A stretch of DNA of 64,000 nt from Ligustrum vulgare (lineage: Eukaryota > Streptophyta > Magnoliopsida > Lamiales > Oleaceae), in the NCBI GenBank assembly GCA_963555705.1, contig OY743179.1, positions 20,158,692 to 20,222,691 on the forward strand. Direction: 5' to 3'. Positions within the stretch are counted from its first letter, which is position 1; every line of letters starts with the position of its first letter. Shown piece after piece: positions 24,138-35,741 of the stretch. The position numbers and the translations under genes are program-made. The notes under the pieces are model-generated. The model was not told the origin of the DNA. It made no database searches and saw nothing but the letters and a program-made list of their open reading frames with translations.

Positions 24138-24567
24138 CCTAATTTTCAAATTTTTAAATATCATCTTGAATCAAAGAGAATATGAAGAAGGGGAATGGTG
24201 CAAGCGTATTTGAATACATGATTTTAATTGATAGAATAGATTAAGATATTCCAAATGGTATATAGTTTTCTTTCAAAATTCTTTTCTGTTGACGGGGAAT
24301 GTAGATAGAGGGATAAACTTATGTAGAATTGAGGACCATGACCAATATAAATAATTACTAGGTAGTTATAATCTTTTAGTACATTAAATTAGCCCTTCAT
24401 CAATTTAAAATATCGTTTCCATCCCTACACTTTATCCCCATGATATTTAATAATCATTAGTCCAAAATAATAATTTTAGTAGGTCATTTTATTAACTAAA
24501 CTTTAAAATAGCATCATACATTTTAGTATTTACATGTTTGGCCCCACACATTGAAATTTTTCCAACA
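24138..24567 (-). repeat. 3' LTR of the decayed copia (longer copy)
   Basis: Aligns with 29115-29446 along its length but keeps about 99 extra bases at 24361-24459 between TAG microhomologies. The outer left border is approximate. Confidence 0.65.
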
Positions 24568-26509
24568 ATCTCCGACCAGGCAATAAATGTAACATTATAA
24601 ATGTGCACAACTTTATGAGCTAAAAATTTTTGCTATTATTATTAAAAGTATTTTCAAACAACCTCATCCATCAATTATATCAATACAAGTAAATCAATAC
24701 AACTACATGACATAGATCAATCATGGGAGTATAACATATAAATCACACGTTATGTGATCTAAACATGTTTATTTCCAAGTGGTCTGACTTTATTAATTAA
24801 GTGAGATCAATACCAAAAGTAATGTAACAAAGTGAAATGAACTGAATACTTTATTTCCGTATATAAAATATCCAAATACACAAGCATATCAAAAATCACA
24901 CATAAAAAAATCTAAATATAAACTCTCACTAAAACATGATATTCTTAAGAAATACAACACCTATACGAACAATGTGCACGTGAAAGATCTTGGGTGTTAA
25001 TCCATTTGTAAGCGGATTCCCAATCACGAAGTTTGTCCCAACGTGCTCTATGAAAATCTGTCCACTATGTACTTTTTCTTCACAACCAAAAATTTTATGT
25101 TAATATATTTTGACTTAGTTGAGCCCCTATTTTTATTGGAATATAGAACTGCTGAGTTATTGTCACGATATAATTTTAGTGGTCTTTCTATGTTATTAAA
25201 AATTTCCATCCTAGTAATAAAATCTTGCAGCCACATTCCATGGTTAGATGCCTTATAATAGGCTACGAACTATGCTGCTGGTGAAAGAAACTATGAGTGT
25301 CTGTTTGACACTCCTTCAGAAAATAAATCCTCCAGATAATATATATATGTAGCATGATGTAGATCTCCTACTGTCTTAGCATCCAGCAAAATCCGAATCG
25401 GAGTATTCTATAATTTCTAACTGATCCGATATGCTATATGTAATCATGTAATATTTTGTTCTTTTCAAATAACTCATTATATATTTTGACTGCTTTCCAG
25501 TTATCCATCCTAAGGTTGCTTAAAAATCTGCCTAGCATTCTGACAATGAATGTTGTTTCTGGACGTGTACAAACCCGAACATACACCAGATTCCTAACAA
25601 TTGATGCATAGAGAATCTTCTGCATTTCCTTAACTCCAAGGTCATTTCTCGGGCATTAATTAAGAATAAATGTCTCCTTTAGCGACAAGGAAGTCACCTG
25701 ATTTATAGTCTTGAATGTCAAACCTCTCAAGTACTATATCGATATAACCCTTTTGTGACAATCCATGAATATCCATAGAGCGATCCTGGTGCATCTGAAT
25801 CTCTAATAAAAAAGAGGAGTCACTAAGATAATTCTTCTTAAATTTGTTTGATAAAAATCTCTTGGTTTCATGCAACATGCCTATATCATTAGTGGCAAGC
25901 AGTATGTCATCAACATACAAAATTAGGAAGATATGCTCACTTTCAATGAACTTGTAATATACACAATCATAAACAACATTTCTCTCAAAATCAGATGAGA
26001 TAATTACTTGATGAAATTTTTAGTACCACTGATGGAAAGCTTGTTTGAGCCCATAGATAGATTTCTTGATCAATGACATGTATAGACACTTTTACATTGT
26101 CAAAATTAATAGTAGGAATCGAAATCGACCCTTCCTCGACTTCTCCTCAAAGACAATGCCTCTGATCTTATTTATCCCCTCAAACTCAACATCCTAAAAA
26201 ATGTTGTAGTTCCCATTTCAAAAATTGACTTAAGTGTGTGATCATAGAATTTATAGCTACTAGATCACTCAGACTAACCAATAAAGTAGTTGCTTATAAT
26301 TTTGTAATTCCAATTTTCTTTTCACGTGTCCTATAAAGCCTAGCCTCATTTGGACATCCCCAAATGTTAAAATACTGTAGACTGGGATTCTTGCCTATCC
26401 AAAGCTCATAAGGAGTTTTAGCAGCAACTTTAATTGATACTCTATTCAGAATAAATAATTTAATTAAAAAATACTAAAAAAAATAAAAAAAACTAAAAAA
26501 AATTAAACG

Positions 26510-26668
26510 GGGCAGTAAACGAGGAGGCGGGGTTGACCCACCCAGACCCAAAATTTGCGGGTCGTGGGGGCGGGTTTGGAATTGAAATATTTTCCCTGGG
26601 CAAGGCAAGAGTCGGGGGGGGGGGGGGTAACCGACCCGAACCCGACTCGTTGCCATCGCTACTAACTC
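26510..26668. mobile_element. Fragment of a GATGGCAA-type Mutator-like element inside the copia integrase
   Basis: The right end reads TTGCCATCGCTACTA, the inverse of TAGTAGCGATGGCAA, matching the termini at 1141, 41130 and 45367. The interior iterates GACCCG/CGGGT motifs and has a run of 14 G at 26614-26627. The left end has dissolved into an A-rich tract (26460-26510). Copia integrase coding resumes on both sides. Confidence 0.55.
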
Positions 26669-29114
26669 CTTATCATGTCTTTAGGAGTCTTGTTTCTTCT
26701 TGTAGCGACACCATTCATGCTAGGGGTTCCTAGTCTGTTGTAATGTGGGATGATTTTACATTTTCCTAGGAATTTAGCGAATGATCCTAAACTGTCATAT
26801 TTGTCATAGTACTCACCACCACGGCCATATCCAACGTACTTTATTCTTTTGTTGAGTTATTTCTCAACCTCAGATTTAAACACTTTGAATATGTCTGGTG
26901 ACTTGTCTTATCATGAATAAGATATAGGTGCTCATAATGTGAGTAATCGTCTATGAATAATATAAGATATTGTTGACAATTTCAAGAAGTCGTAGGGAAT
27001 GATCCACAAATATCTTTGTGTACCAGTTCTAAGACGTTTGAAGTTCTGTTGACACTTAATATCTTTGTTTTAGTTTGTTTCCCCTTGATACAATCAATAC
27101 AGACATCAAAATCCGTAAAGTCAAGGGAATCCAATAAGCTATTAGACACAAATCGTTCAACTATAGCTTTTGACATGTGACCTAAGGTTTGAGCAATAAT
27201 TTTGTTGAATTTTTATTATTTAATTTGGGTTTAGTACCATGTGATTTCACATGCAATGTTTCATTAAATGATGAAATAGTATCGAGCAAATATATATTAT
27301 CGTACGCACATAATGAATGTAAAGAAAGACTAAACTAGCAATTTTCAAAAGAACAATAAAATGTAGTTCCATCTAAATGATAATACAACAAAAGTTTCTT
27401 TCAAATCAATAAAAACTAGTTCCTAAAAAACAACCTAAAAGTGCATATTGCTTTCACTTTCACCGATTTTCATTACCCACATTTATGAATCTTTCAATAT
27501 CATTTGAATTTTTGTGTCTCAGAAAACCCTGCATAGAAACACTTATGAGTAGTAGCACCATAATCTAACCACCAAGTGCTTCTACGCACTTAAGTTAAAT
27601 TAACTTCAGAATTGACCAAAGTAAGAAATTTACTATTCTTTGCACGCCAAGCATGGTAGTTTGTACAATATTTCTTCAAATATTTAGGCTTCTGGAAAAA
27701 GAAACAACTCTCATTATATTTATGTGGTTTCTTTTGTTTTGGATCCTTAGAACCTTCATATCCTTTTGATAGTTGTAAATGACTTTAAATTGACTCAATT
27801 GTGTGAAAAGTGATATTAATACCAAATGCATGAGCAAGTCATTTGACAAGTCGAGGTCTAGTGCCTTAAGTTTTGAAGTAATATGAGACATCTACATGAT
27901 GTACCCTCTTATGTTCCTCTTGCCTTTATGCTTCATTTAAATCAAGCTTTGCGTGAGCATGCTTGTTTCAGCTTTATCGATTTTCTCAAAATGCTTCTCA
28001 ATTTCGCCAACGAATTCATTGACATTAGTAACCTTAGACACTGCACCCTTTGAATGCTTCCTCAACAATCATTATACTTATGTGATTTGAGGGATCTCAC
28101 TTCTCAAAGTTCCTCATTTGATCAGATGCACTTTCATCCATAAGAGAAGCAGGTTTGCTCAATCCTAATGCAAGGACTAGATTCATGCAGCCAAGAACAA
28201 TATGAATTTTATATTTCCAATCCATGAAGTTTGTTCCATTAAGCATGGAGATTGAACTAACATTTGCAGATATGGTAGTAATAGATTAACTAGCTGTATA
28301 GAGAACAAGATGAACAAACAAACATGCTCACATCAATATCCATACTTAATAATCAATAAATTCAAATAATCGTAATCCCTATCTCAAGATACCTAGCACA
28401 ATACTAATATCAAGTCTTTGGATAATAATATTACTTGTAAGTGGTAATTTTGGTATAATGATCAAACATTGACAATAATTCCTATCAAATAATAGATCCA
28501 GCTTTGGATTGATTTATTATTCACATGGAAACCTTATAATTGTCACACATTTACCAACACAAGTGTACATGCAATTCGGACAACTATTAGCATTCCTTTG
28601 GGTCGGCTACTACTCGCATTAACAAACACACAAAATATCTAAACATCCCAAACAAACCAATCTACACAAGAGAGGTCACTTTGGTGACATTTTGTTTCAA
28701 TTAGTTTATTTAAAATACTAGACAACCTTAATTTACATAAAATATTTACCAAAATATTTGAATTCAACTTGATTGTCCTTAAAAAGAATTAATAGTGGCT
28801 CCTAGGTTTTGTCAGATTTCAGAATACAACGCCGCGACGCCCAAAAGTGGTGTCACAACGCTGATTTGATGAAAAACTGCGTTTTTCTTGATTTTTTTTT
28901 GCAACCAAAGAATTCAATTCTTTATGTTCTAAAACCCTTAGTAACAACCTTAATTATGTAAATTAAACATTATAACACCAAATTGCACATCAATTTTGCA
29001 AAAGAATATCAAAATCCAATATTCCAAAATTTCATAATTCCTTTAAAACTAAAATTAAATACTCAAATCCTCAATTTATCTCAATGAATCAACATGAAAC
29101 AAAATTCGTTTCAA

Positions 29115-29446
29115 AACCAAATTTTCAAATTTCTAAACACCATTTTGAATCAAATAGAATAAGAAGAAGAGGAATAGAGGAAGCGTACCTGAATTCATGA
29201 TTTTAATTGATTGAATGGGTTATGATCTTCCAAATGATATGTAGTTCTCTTCAAAATTCTTTTCAGTTGATGGGGAATGCAGAGATACTGATAAACTTAC
29301 ATACAGTTGGGGACCATAACCAATATAAATAACTGCTAGTCCAAAATAGTAACTTTTTTAGATCATTTCATTAACTAAACTTTAAGATAGCACCATATAT
29401 TTTAATATATACATGTTTGACCCCAAATGTTGAATTTTTTCCAACA
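29115..29446 (-). repeat. 5' LTR of the decayed copia (deleted copy)
   Basis: Matches the left LTR but lacks about 99 bases at the CTAG|TCC junction (29340). No intact primer site was seen next to it. Confidence 0.6.
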
Positions 29447-30260
29447 TATTAAACTCATCAAACAAGCAGAACACAAAATCTCATTTTTATCGTCACACTC
29501 AAAGTTTTCATCGAATGTAACTTTTGTTTTATGTTTAGGTGTGACTTGTTTGGTTGTTTATTCTGTTTCTTGCATATAAGCATCAAATAAACATTGTCCA
29601 AACACGTTTCTCTTGTTTTGTTAAGCCCTTGTTTGAGGGGATTAAAATTAAATTTTTAATAGATTTTGATAAAAATTGATAAAATGTGTAGTAAAAAGTT
29701 GTCAGTTTCATAAAATATGGGGTTAGTATTAATTGTAGACTTTAACTTAAATTAAAATTTAATTATAATGTTGGAATGGATGACGAACAACCTGTGCCAA
29801 ATGTCAAGTTTGATTGCATCATTCAAAGGTAAATGTCCGATACTACTTTACTCGAAAGATTTCTCTTTCGCTGATAGGTATCGATCGATATTACGATAGC
29901 ACATATCGTTTGAGAAAATAGTGGATTTTAATTAATTAATTGATAAAACCAAAACATAAATCATATTTTGGATTTTGGCAATCACTTTAAACTAAAATAA
30001 AATTCTAGTACTGAGTGAACCTTCGACGTAACAAGAGTGAAGGTCTAAGTTTCTAACACATTGCACTTCAATCTGAAATCTATTTATTTAATATTTTAAT
30101 TCACATTTAATTTTATTTTTATGAACCGTGTGTTTAACGGTGATCCCACACCCCCATGACTTATGAGTTCTAGAAACATAGGATCTAGTTGAGTCAACAA
30201 CACATGACTCCATTATAATCATTGTGACATGAGTTGATCAACTGTTGAAATCAACAGCCT
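29447..30260. other. Spacer, no gene
   Basis: AT-rich. GCCCTTGTTTGAGGGGATTA at 29624-29643 looks like one end of a MITE but no partner end was located. No coding sequence. Confidence 0.4.
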
Positions 30261-30265
30261 TTAAC

Positions 30266-30432
30266 GTCTATTTGACAAATTGTTTACAAACATATTTTTA
30301 AACAACATAATTACTTAAATCACTTTTTAATTACACACGATTTCTCTCTCTATTTTTAATCAAATATTTTACCTCAAAAATATTAAAAAATACATATATA
30401 TTTTTAAACACATAATTTTTAACAAAGCTCCT
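30266..30432. mobile_element. MITE, ATTTTACCTC-core family, copy B
   Basis: Contains TTTCTCTCTCTATTTTTAAT and ATATTTTACCTCAAAAAT in the same order as 2122-2296 and, inverted, as 62744-62910. It has no coding capacity. Confidence 0.55.
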
Positions 30433-30908
30433 GATAATACTTGCTAAATTCAATTTTGCAGCCGCCCCCTATACGTTTCATTAGAGTAATATTTTCGATT
30501 ATTCTACATGTATTTAATAATTTATATAATGGTATAATGGTTTACACACATGGGATGTGGCAAAATATGATTGGGTCGAAATTTTTACAATCAAATAAAT
30601 AAAAAACCTTTTACGCTCTTTTTTTGACACCTCATATTACGAGTAACATTATAATGCATTTATGTAGGAATAATTACATTACATACTACATTTTATTTCT
30701 TATCAAAATTTTATTTACATTAGTATTTTAATTGATTTTTACTTACTTTCCTTTTTCTTTTTAAAAAACTCACAATATTCTCACTAATACCGCGTCACCA
30801 CCGTCGTGCCACTTGCCTTTTTCTCGACAAGGCTAGGTGTGTTGTTGAAAGACGTCATCATTGAGTTTTCACCAAATTTTCATCATTTCTACAACGTGTT
30901 TGATGAAA

Positions 30909-31115
30909 TATCTGATCGAATATAATGAAAGTATCATAAAAACTTTATAAAGTATCAAGGTGTGATACTAAAGTTTCACTCAAAGTATTATAAAAATTTA
31001 ATAGAGTTTTAGGTTATAATGATACTAAAAATTTGAAAGTATTATAAGTATCATGCTAAAATATCATAATATACTTTTAAAGTATCATAATATGATATTT
31101 GTGATGAAGAACATA
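30909..31115. repeat. AGTATCATAA-iterated AT-rich tract
   Basis: The motif AGTATCATAA or its inverse recurs more than eight times within about 200 bases, so the tract could fold into many small hairpins. It is non-coding. Confidence 0.55.
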
Positions 31116-32810
31116 TTTTTTAGTAAAAAAAATTGAAGTATCTTTTAGTGATGATCATTTAAAATGATATGAATTTTAATTGCGATATTAAAAATTGGGT
31201 ATTTGTGCATTTGACAACTTGATAATTGGACTGTCACATAAATGGGTAACATTGTTTACGAGTTTTGTATTGGAGATTATAAAAAATTATCTATTTAATT
31301 GTCAAATTGGGAGAAGAAAAATGAAAGAAAAAAGGAAGCTTGTGGTGAAATAAAAGATAATAAAATTCCTCATCCCAAAGTATTTGTCTTGATAGGATTA
31401 GGAGCAGACGAGCAGTAACGTAGAATGGAAGAAAAAACAGTAGAATATGGAGCAGGCGGCCATCAACGCACATGCACTAAATAAATAATCTCACCTAACA
31501 AACACCCCACATCTCACTCCCATCCCAAGGCCCAAACCCTGCACCCGTCTTCATTGTCTCCACTTTGCTCTCTCTATAGAATCTCTCACACCATATTTTT
31601 TCCTTTTAACTCATTCTTTATACATATAAAATTGCATGATTGCTCCTCAATCTATTGTTGAGCAACACAACTTGATCAACAACCTTTTAAGGAAAGATTG
31701 CTTTGACTTTTTTTTTTTTCTCCCCCGATTGGGCAATACATGAAATAAATATAAAAGAATTTGGTTAAATTTAAGGGAATTTCTATTTCACGTTTCTTCA
31801 CATGTCTTGTGATGTATTTATAATAATTATGAGCAAAGTCTATTCACCAGAGAAGGGACTTATGATTGAAGTTAGCAGAAAAGTAATTGAAATCCTCAGT
31901 ACTACTGTTAATATAAACATGAGTATTACCTACCTAACAAGGTAAAATGACTGAAAACTAATATTGAACATTAATCCTACAACTTTCAAGACCCATATAT
32001 AATGCATATGAATATCACTCTTAATGTTTGCATGCATTTTGTGACCAATATTGCTCTTGATTGAATTAGTGGCTGACTCATGAGACTTGGTGAAATCCCC
32101 TAAAATATTAGTCACCATGTTATGAAACACTTCCCAAAATTGAGGTCCCCAATTGGATCCAATATTTCTTGAAATGATTAACGATTTCTTGCTTAATGGA
32201 TACATCATTCGATATGCTCTTACATGTTTCCTCCTTCCCTACCAGCTGACACTCCGAGTCTAGAAGTTTAGCCACCATATGTTTCTCTCATTTCGGGCCC
32301 TCTCCAATCTAGGGTTTAGTCGATAAAGCATGATCATGATCTAGATGCCCCTCTTCGTCTGCCTCGACGTCTAGATGCTCCTAATCAATGCCACCAAACA
32401 TGCCCTTACCTTCAAATATAGAAACCCGCTTCACTCTAAATTTCTTTATACTAGCTCAAGCCAAGAAATAAAATCTAACCTTAAAAAGTTGGGACATGTG
32501 ATGGTCATGGGCAGATCCAAAAATTTTGTTCAGTTAAGGCAAACATTGGTCAAAAATTTTAAATTTTTTTATACTAGCTCTGGCTAAGAAATAAAATCTA
32601 ACAATTTTTTCCCCAATGGATTCGGCATGAGCGGGCGCATCAACTCACCATGCTAATGCTATGGATCCTTCCCTGGTGATGGCTATTCTCTCAATGGTAT
32701 ATACTGAATCCAAAAATGTTGAAGACCACCAACTTACTCTTTTCAAAACTTTTGAAACTAACTTCTTACTCGAACAATAGATTGAGGCTAGTACCACTAT
32801 TTTCTCTGTT
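31116..32810. other. Intergenic upstream of the proline-rich gene
   Basis: A pyrimidine-rich stretch lies at 31500-31600. The segment AAATTTCTTTATACTAGCTC is duplicated at 32438-32480 and 32561-32603 around a variable centre. The 92-residue minus-strand frame at 31930-32208 has no recognised domain. Confidence 0.4.
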
Positions 32811-32825
32811 TATACATATATAAAC
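32811..32825 (+). promoter_or_regulatory. TATA box of the proline-rich gene
   Basis: TATACATATATAAAC lies about 60-70 bases before ATG 32884. It argues that the Met-like start at 32827 is too close to be used. Confidence 0.55.
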
Positions 32826-32883
32826 ATTGTGGACTCCCCCACTTTACGAGTCTTCTTTGATCAAAATTTCAAGTCCTTCAAAA

Positions 32884-33459
32884 ATGGGAATTCTCCAACA
32901 CACTAACCTTCCCCTCCTCTTCCTTATGCATATTTTCATTTCACAAAATAAGTTCTCTCAAGCCATGTCAACAAATATAACAGCAATGGCTAAGGACCAA
33001 GTAGCCTGTACAATGTGCTCTTCCTGCGATAACCCGTGCCAGCCCATTTTGTCTCCACCTCCACCATCACCGCCACCGCCACCGCCACCGCCATCTCCAC
33101 CGCCACCATCTCTGCCACCACCATCTCCTCCAGCACCGCCATCCGGGTCCAATTGCCCTCCCCCACCTTCACAACCCAGTGACGGTGGTGTGTACTACTA
33201 CTCACCCCCTCCACCCGCTCAACCATCTGATAATTATTCACCACCCACCGGTGGTGGTGGCGGAGCGTACGATCCATCTACCAACCCCTATGGCTACCCC
33301 ATTCCGCCGCCTCCGAACCCCATTGTTCCATACTTCCCTTACTACTACTACAGCCCTCCTCCGCCTTCAGCTCACGCTGATTCCAACTCCATGCAATTGA
33401 AAAGCCACTCACTTGTTTCTTTCCTCGTCATTTTCCTTGCTCCACTCTTCTTTATCTGA
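32884..33459 (+). CDS. Short proline-rich extensin-like wall protein, probably GPI-anchored
   Basis: 191 residues, single exon. A signal peptide covers about residues 1-27. A small Cys cluster ACTMCSSCDNPC (41-52) is followed by a proline block with repeated S-P3/4 units (57-86), which in this family are hydroxylated and arabinosylated. Two YYYSPPPP-type units (104-111 and 154-161) could crosslink through tyrosine, and a Gly run lies between them. The hydrophobic tail (about 174-191) after a Ser/Asn/Asp-rich stretch looks like a GPI-attachment signal. ATG 32884 is chosen because it gives the signal peptide and sits at a sensible distance from the TATA box. AATAAA lies at 33483. It resembles small Arabidopsis proline-rich proteins with the same Cys cluster. 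The exact role is unknown. Confidence 0.85.
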   Translation: MGILQHTNLPLLFLMHIFISQNKFSQAMSTNITAMAKDQVACTMCSSCDNPCQPILSPPPPSPPPPPPPPSPPPPSLPPPSPPAPPSGSNCPPPPSQPSDGGVYYYSPPPPAQPSDNYSPPTGGGGGAYDPSTNPYGYPIPPPPNPIVPYFPYYYYSPPPPSAHADSNSMQLKSHSLVSFLVIFLAPLFFI

Positions 33460-33482
33460 TTCCAAACAGAAATTTGTATACT

Positions 33483-33488
33483 AATAAA
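33483..33488 (+). terminator. Poly-A signal AATAAA
   Basis: Canonical hexamer 24 bases after the stop codon of the proline-rich gene. Confidence 0.6.
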
Positions 33489-34140
33489 AGTAAATTTTCA
33501 GTAATTTCTCTTTTATCACTAATACGAATTAATTTTCAAGGTATAGAAATCTTCTTCAACAGGGAATGGCAACAAGCATCAAGAAGGAAAAGGAGGATGT
33601 AGGAATAATTCAATGCATGCAAAGGAGGGAACGATGATTCAAGTGACATTTCCATTTTCCCTTCTCTGTGTATATCTCTCGGAGCCTATTCATTATTAAT
33701 AGAATAAATGGAGATAATTTTACAGTGTGACATTGTAACCAAATCATTCTTCATAAGCAATTTTCCTCATCTTTTATTGTAAATCTTTATAATTTATGCA
33801 AAACTAAGAATTTATACATTGTGTCAAAAAAAGAAAATAAAAAGAGTTTATACAAGTTGAATTCGTTTAAAATTCATAAGGAGAAGAAGGGCACATGGAA
33901 AAAGTATATATATATATATTTTGTTGTAAACGGGAATAAGAACTTTTTGACAAATCTCCTTCTAAAGTGTTATAGCAAGGACAATATTAAGGTACAGTGT
34001 CTAGTTTTTTTCTCGACAAATGGCCAAAACTGCTTATGTGGCAGTATGGCACAATTAATGCTAGATACTGCCATCATGTCAACTTCTAAACATTGTCCAC
34101 AATAAATAAAGTGCCAATGACGTTAAATTGGAAATTGAAA
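33489..34140. other. Intergenic, nothing recognised
   Basis: AT-rich, with a short AT microsatellite at 33906-33921. The reading frame at 33821-34105 has no domain. Confidence 0.4.
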
Positions 34141-34345
34141 TTATAGAGAGAACTATAGGTCTAGCCCACACCTTAGGGCCCCATCTGCCCTGTCATCTCC
34201 TGAATCTCAATGAAGTAGGTAAATCGCAAGATATGTCTTCAAATGTGCAGGGTGGAAGACTTGACTTTTAACTTAGTTTACTAAGGGCCTCATCCATATT
34301 TGAGGATTCGAACCCTCGCTACGACAGCTGTAAGTTAGGTTGGGT
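34141..34345 (-). mobile_element. Possible tRNA-derived SINE
   Basis: On the minus strand GAGGGTTCGAATCCTC near 34303-34318 is a consensus RNA polymerase III B box with a T-arm-like stem. About 160 bases of unique-looking body follow, ending near GTTCTCTCTATAATTTC. A convincing A box and target duplication were not found. Confidence 0.35.
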
Positions 34346-35353
34346 CAATTACTCTACAAATCTTCACCTTAATTGGATCAACAGAACTTGCAAAATACAA
34401 ACAAAGCATATCAAAATTGTGCTAAGTTTAAAAATGATAAAGCATCTTAAAACTTTGATATATGAATCACCTTTGTTCCAACATCTGCATGATTCAACTG
34501 AGTTGATATTTTAACAAGTTTAATAATACATTTTTTAGTTATATCTTTGATGAAATGAAATTTCACATCAATATATTTTGATATATTATGAAACACAAGA
34601 TTCTTACACAAATGTAGAGCCCTAAGACTATCAGTACAAATTTCAATTTCAAAATTATCAATGCAACCAATTTCACTAAGTAAACATTTAAGCCACGTAC
34701 ATTCTTTAACAGCATTTGTGGCTGCAATATATTCAGCCTCAGTTGGAGATAAAGCAACCAATTTCTGTAACTGAGCTTTCCAACTAATGCAAGAACCATT
34801 AAAAGTAAAAAATTATGCAGAAGTAGATTTTCTATTATCAACATTTTCAGCAAAGTCTAAATCTACAAAACCTTTTAGTTTGAAATCATTTTTGGACTTA
34901 GAAAATATCAGACTGAGTTTTGCAGAACTTTTAAGATACTTAAGCAAAGATTTAATGGCATTGGGCCCAATGTATTTCACTAGGATTACTCATAAATCTA
35001 CTTAACACACTAACAAAAAATATAATGTCCGACCTAGTACAAACCATAAGATACATAACAGACCCTACAGGATTAGAATAAGGCACATTATGCATTCTAA
35101 GTTCTTCTTCACCAAATTTAAGTGATTGATCAATGGACAGTTTGAAATGATCAGGCAGAGGTAATGAAATAGATTTAGAATCACACAGATTGAACATTTT
35201 CAAAACTTTTTCAATGTAATGCTTTTGATTTAAAAACAGTTTCCCAGATTCCTTATTTCTAAAAATGTTCATACCTAGAATTCTCTTAGCATATCCTAAA
35301 TCTTTCATTTCATGCTCAGATTGCAACTTGTGTTTAAGAAGATTAATGTCATG

Positions 35354-35741
35354 CATATTAGGACCAGCTATAAGCATGTCATCAACATACAAAAAAAGAT
35401 ACATATAATCAGTTTCACCAACTCTGAAGTAAAAACAGGAATCATATTGGCTCTTTTGGAAGTTTAGACTTTGAATATAAGAGTCAAACCCCTTATACCA
35501 TTGTCTTGGAGCCTATTTCAAACCATATAAAGAATTTTTAAGTAAACCATATTAGGACCAGCTATAAGCATGTCATCAACATACAAAAGAAGATACATAT
35601 AATCAGTTTCACCAACTCTGAAGTAAAAACAGGAATCATATTGGCTCTTTTGAAAGTTTATACTTTGTACATAAGAGTCAAACCCCTTATACCGTTGTCT
35701 TGGAGCCTATTTCAAACCATATAAAGAATTTTTAAGTAAAC
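35354..35741. repeat. 194-bp tandem duplication inside reverse transcriptase
   Basis: 35354-35547 and 35548-35741 are adjacent copies with period 194 and few differences. The duplication repeats the segment carrying the YVDD region, so it is a lesion acquired after insertion. Confidence 0.9.

Larger units (their letters stand above)
24138..29446 (-). mobile_element. Decayed Ty1/copia retrotransposon
   Basis: Minus-strand order is gag (28300 to 27600), pre-integrase and integrase (27176 to about 26680), reverse transcriptase (about 26400 to 25440) and RNase H (25236-25048). Recognisable pieces are KDICGSFP near 26995, a GTPSMNG integrase segment near 26720, MYVDDIL at 25920 and an RNase H RDNNSAV segment near 25160. 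It is bounded by related LTRs of unequal length (24138-24567 and about 29115-29446), each ending in TTCCAACA on the plus strand. A polypurine-like GGTCGGAGAT adjoins the left LTR. Many frameshifts and stops. Confidence 0.8.

Noticed and set aside
31930..32208. 92-codon minus-strand frame
   Set aside because: Reads plausibly but I find no motif, splice signal or neighbour supporting a gene.
32958..33277. Glycine- and methionine/valine-rich minus-strand frames
   Set aside because: Antisense shadows of the proline-repeat gene.
34303..34318. tRNA gene
   Set aside because: Only a T-arm or B box is present; there is no acceptor stem or anticodon arm, so it was listed as SINE-like instead.
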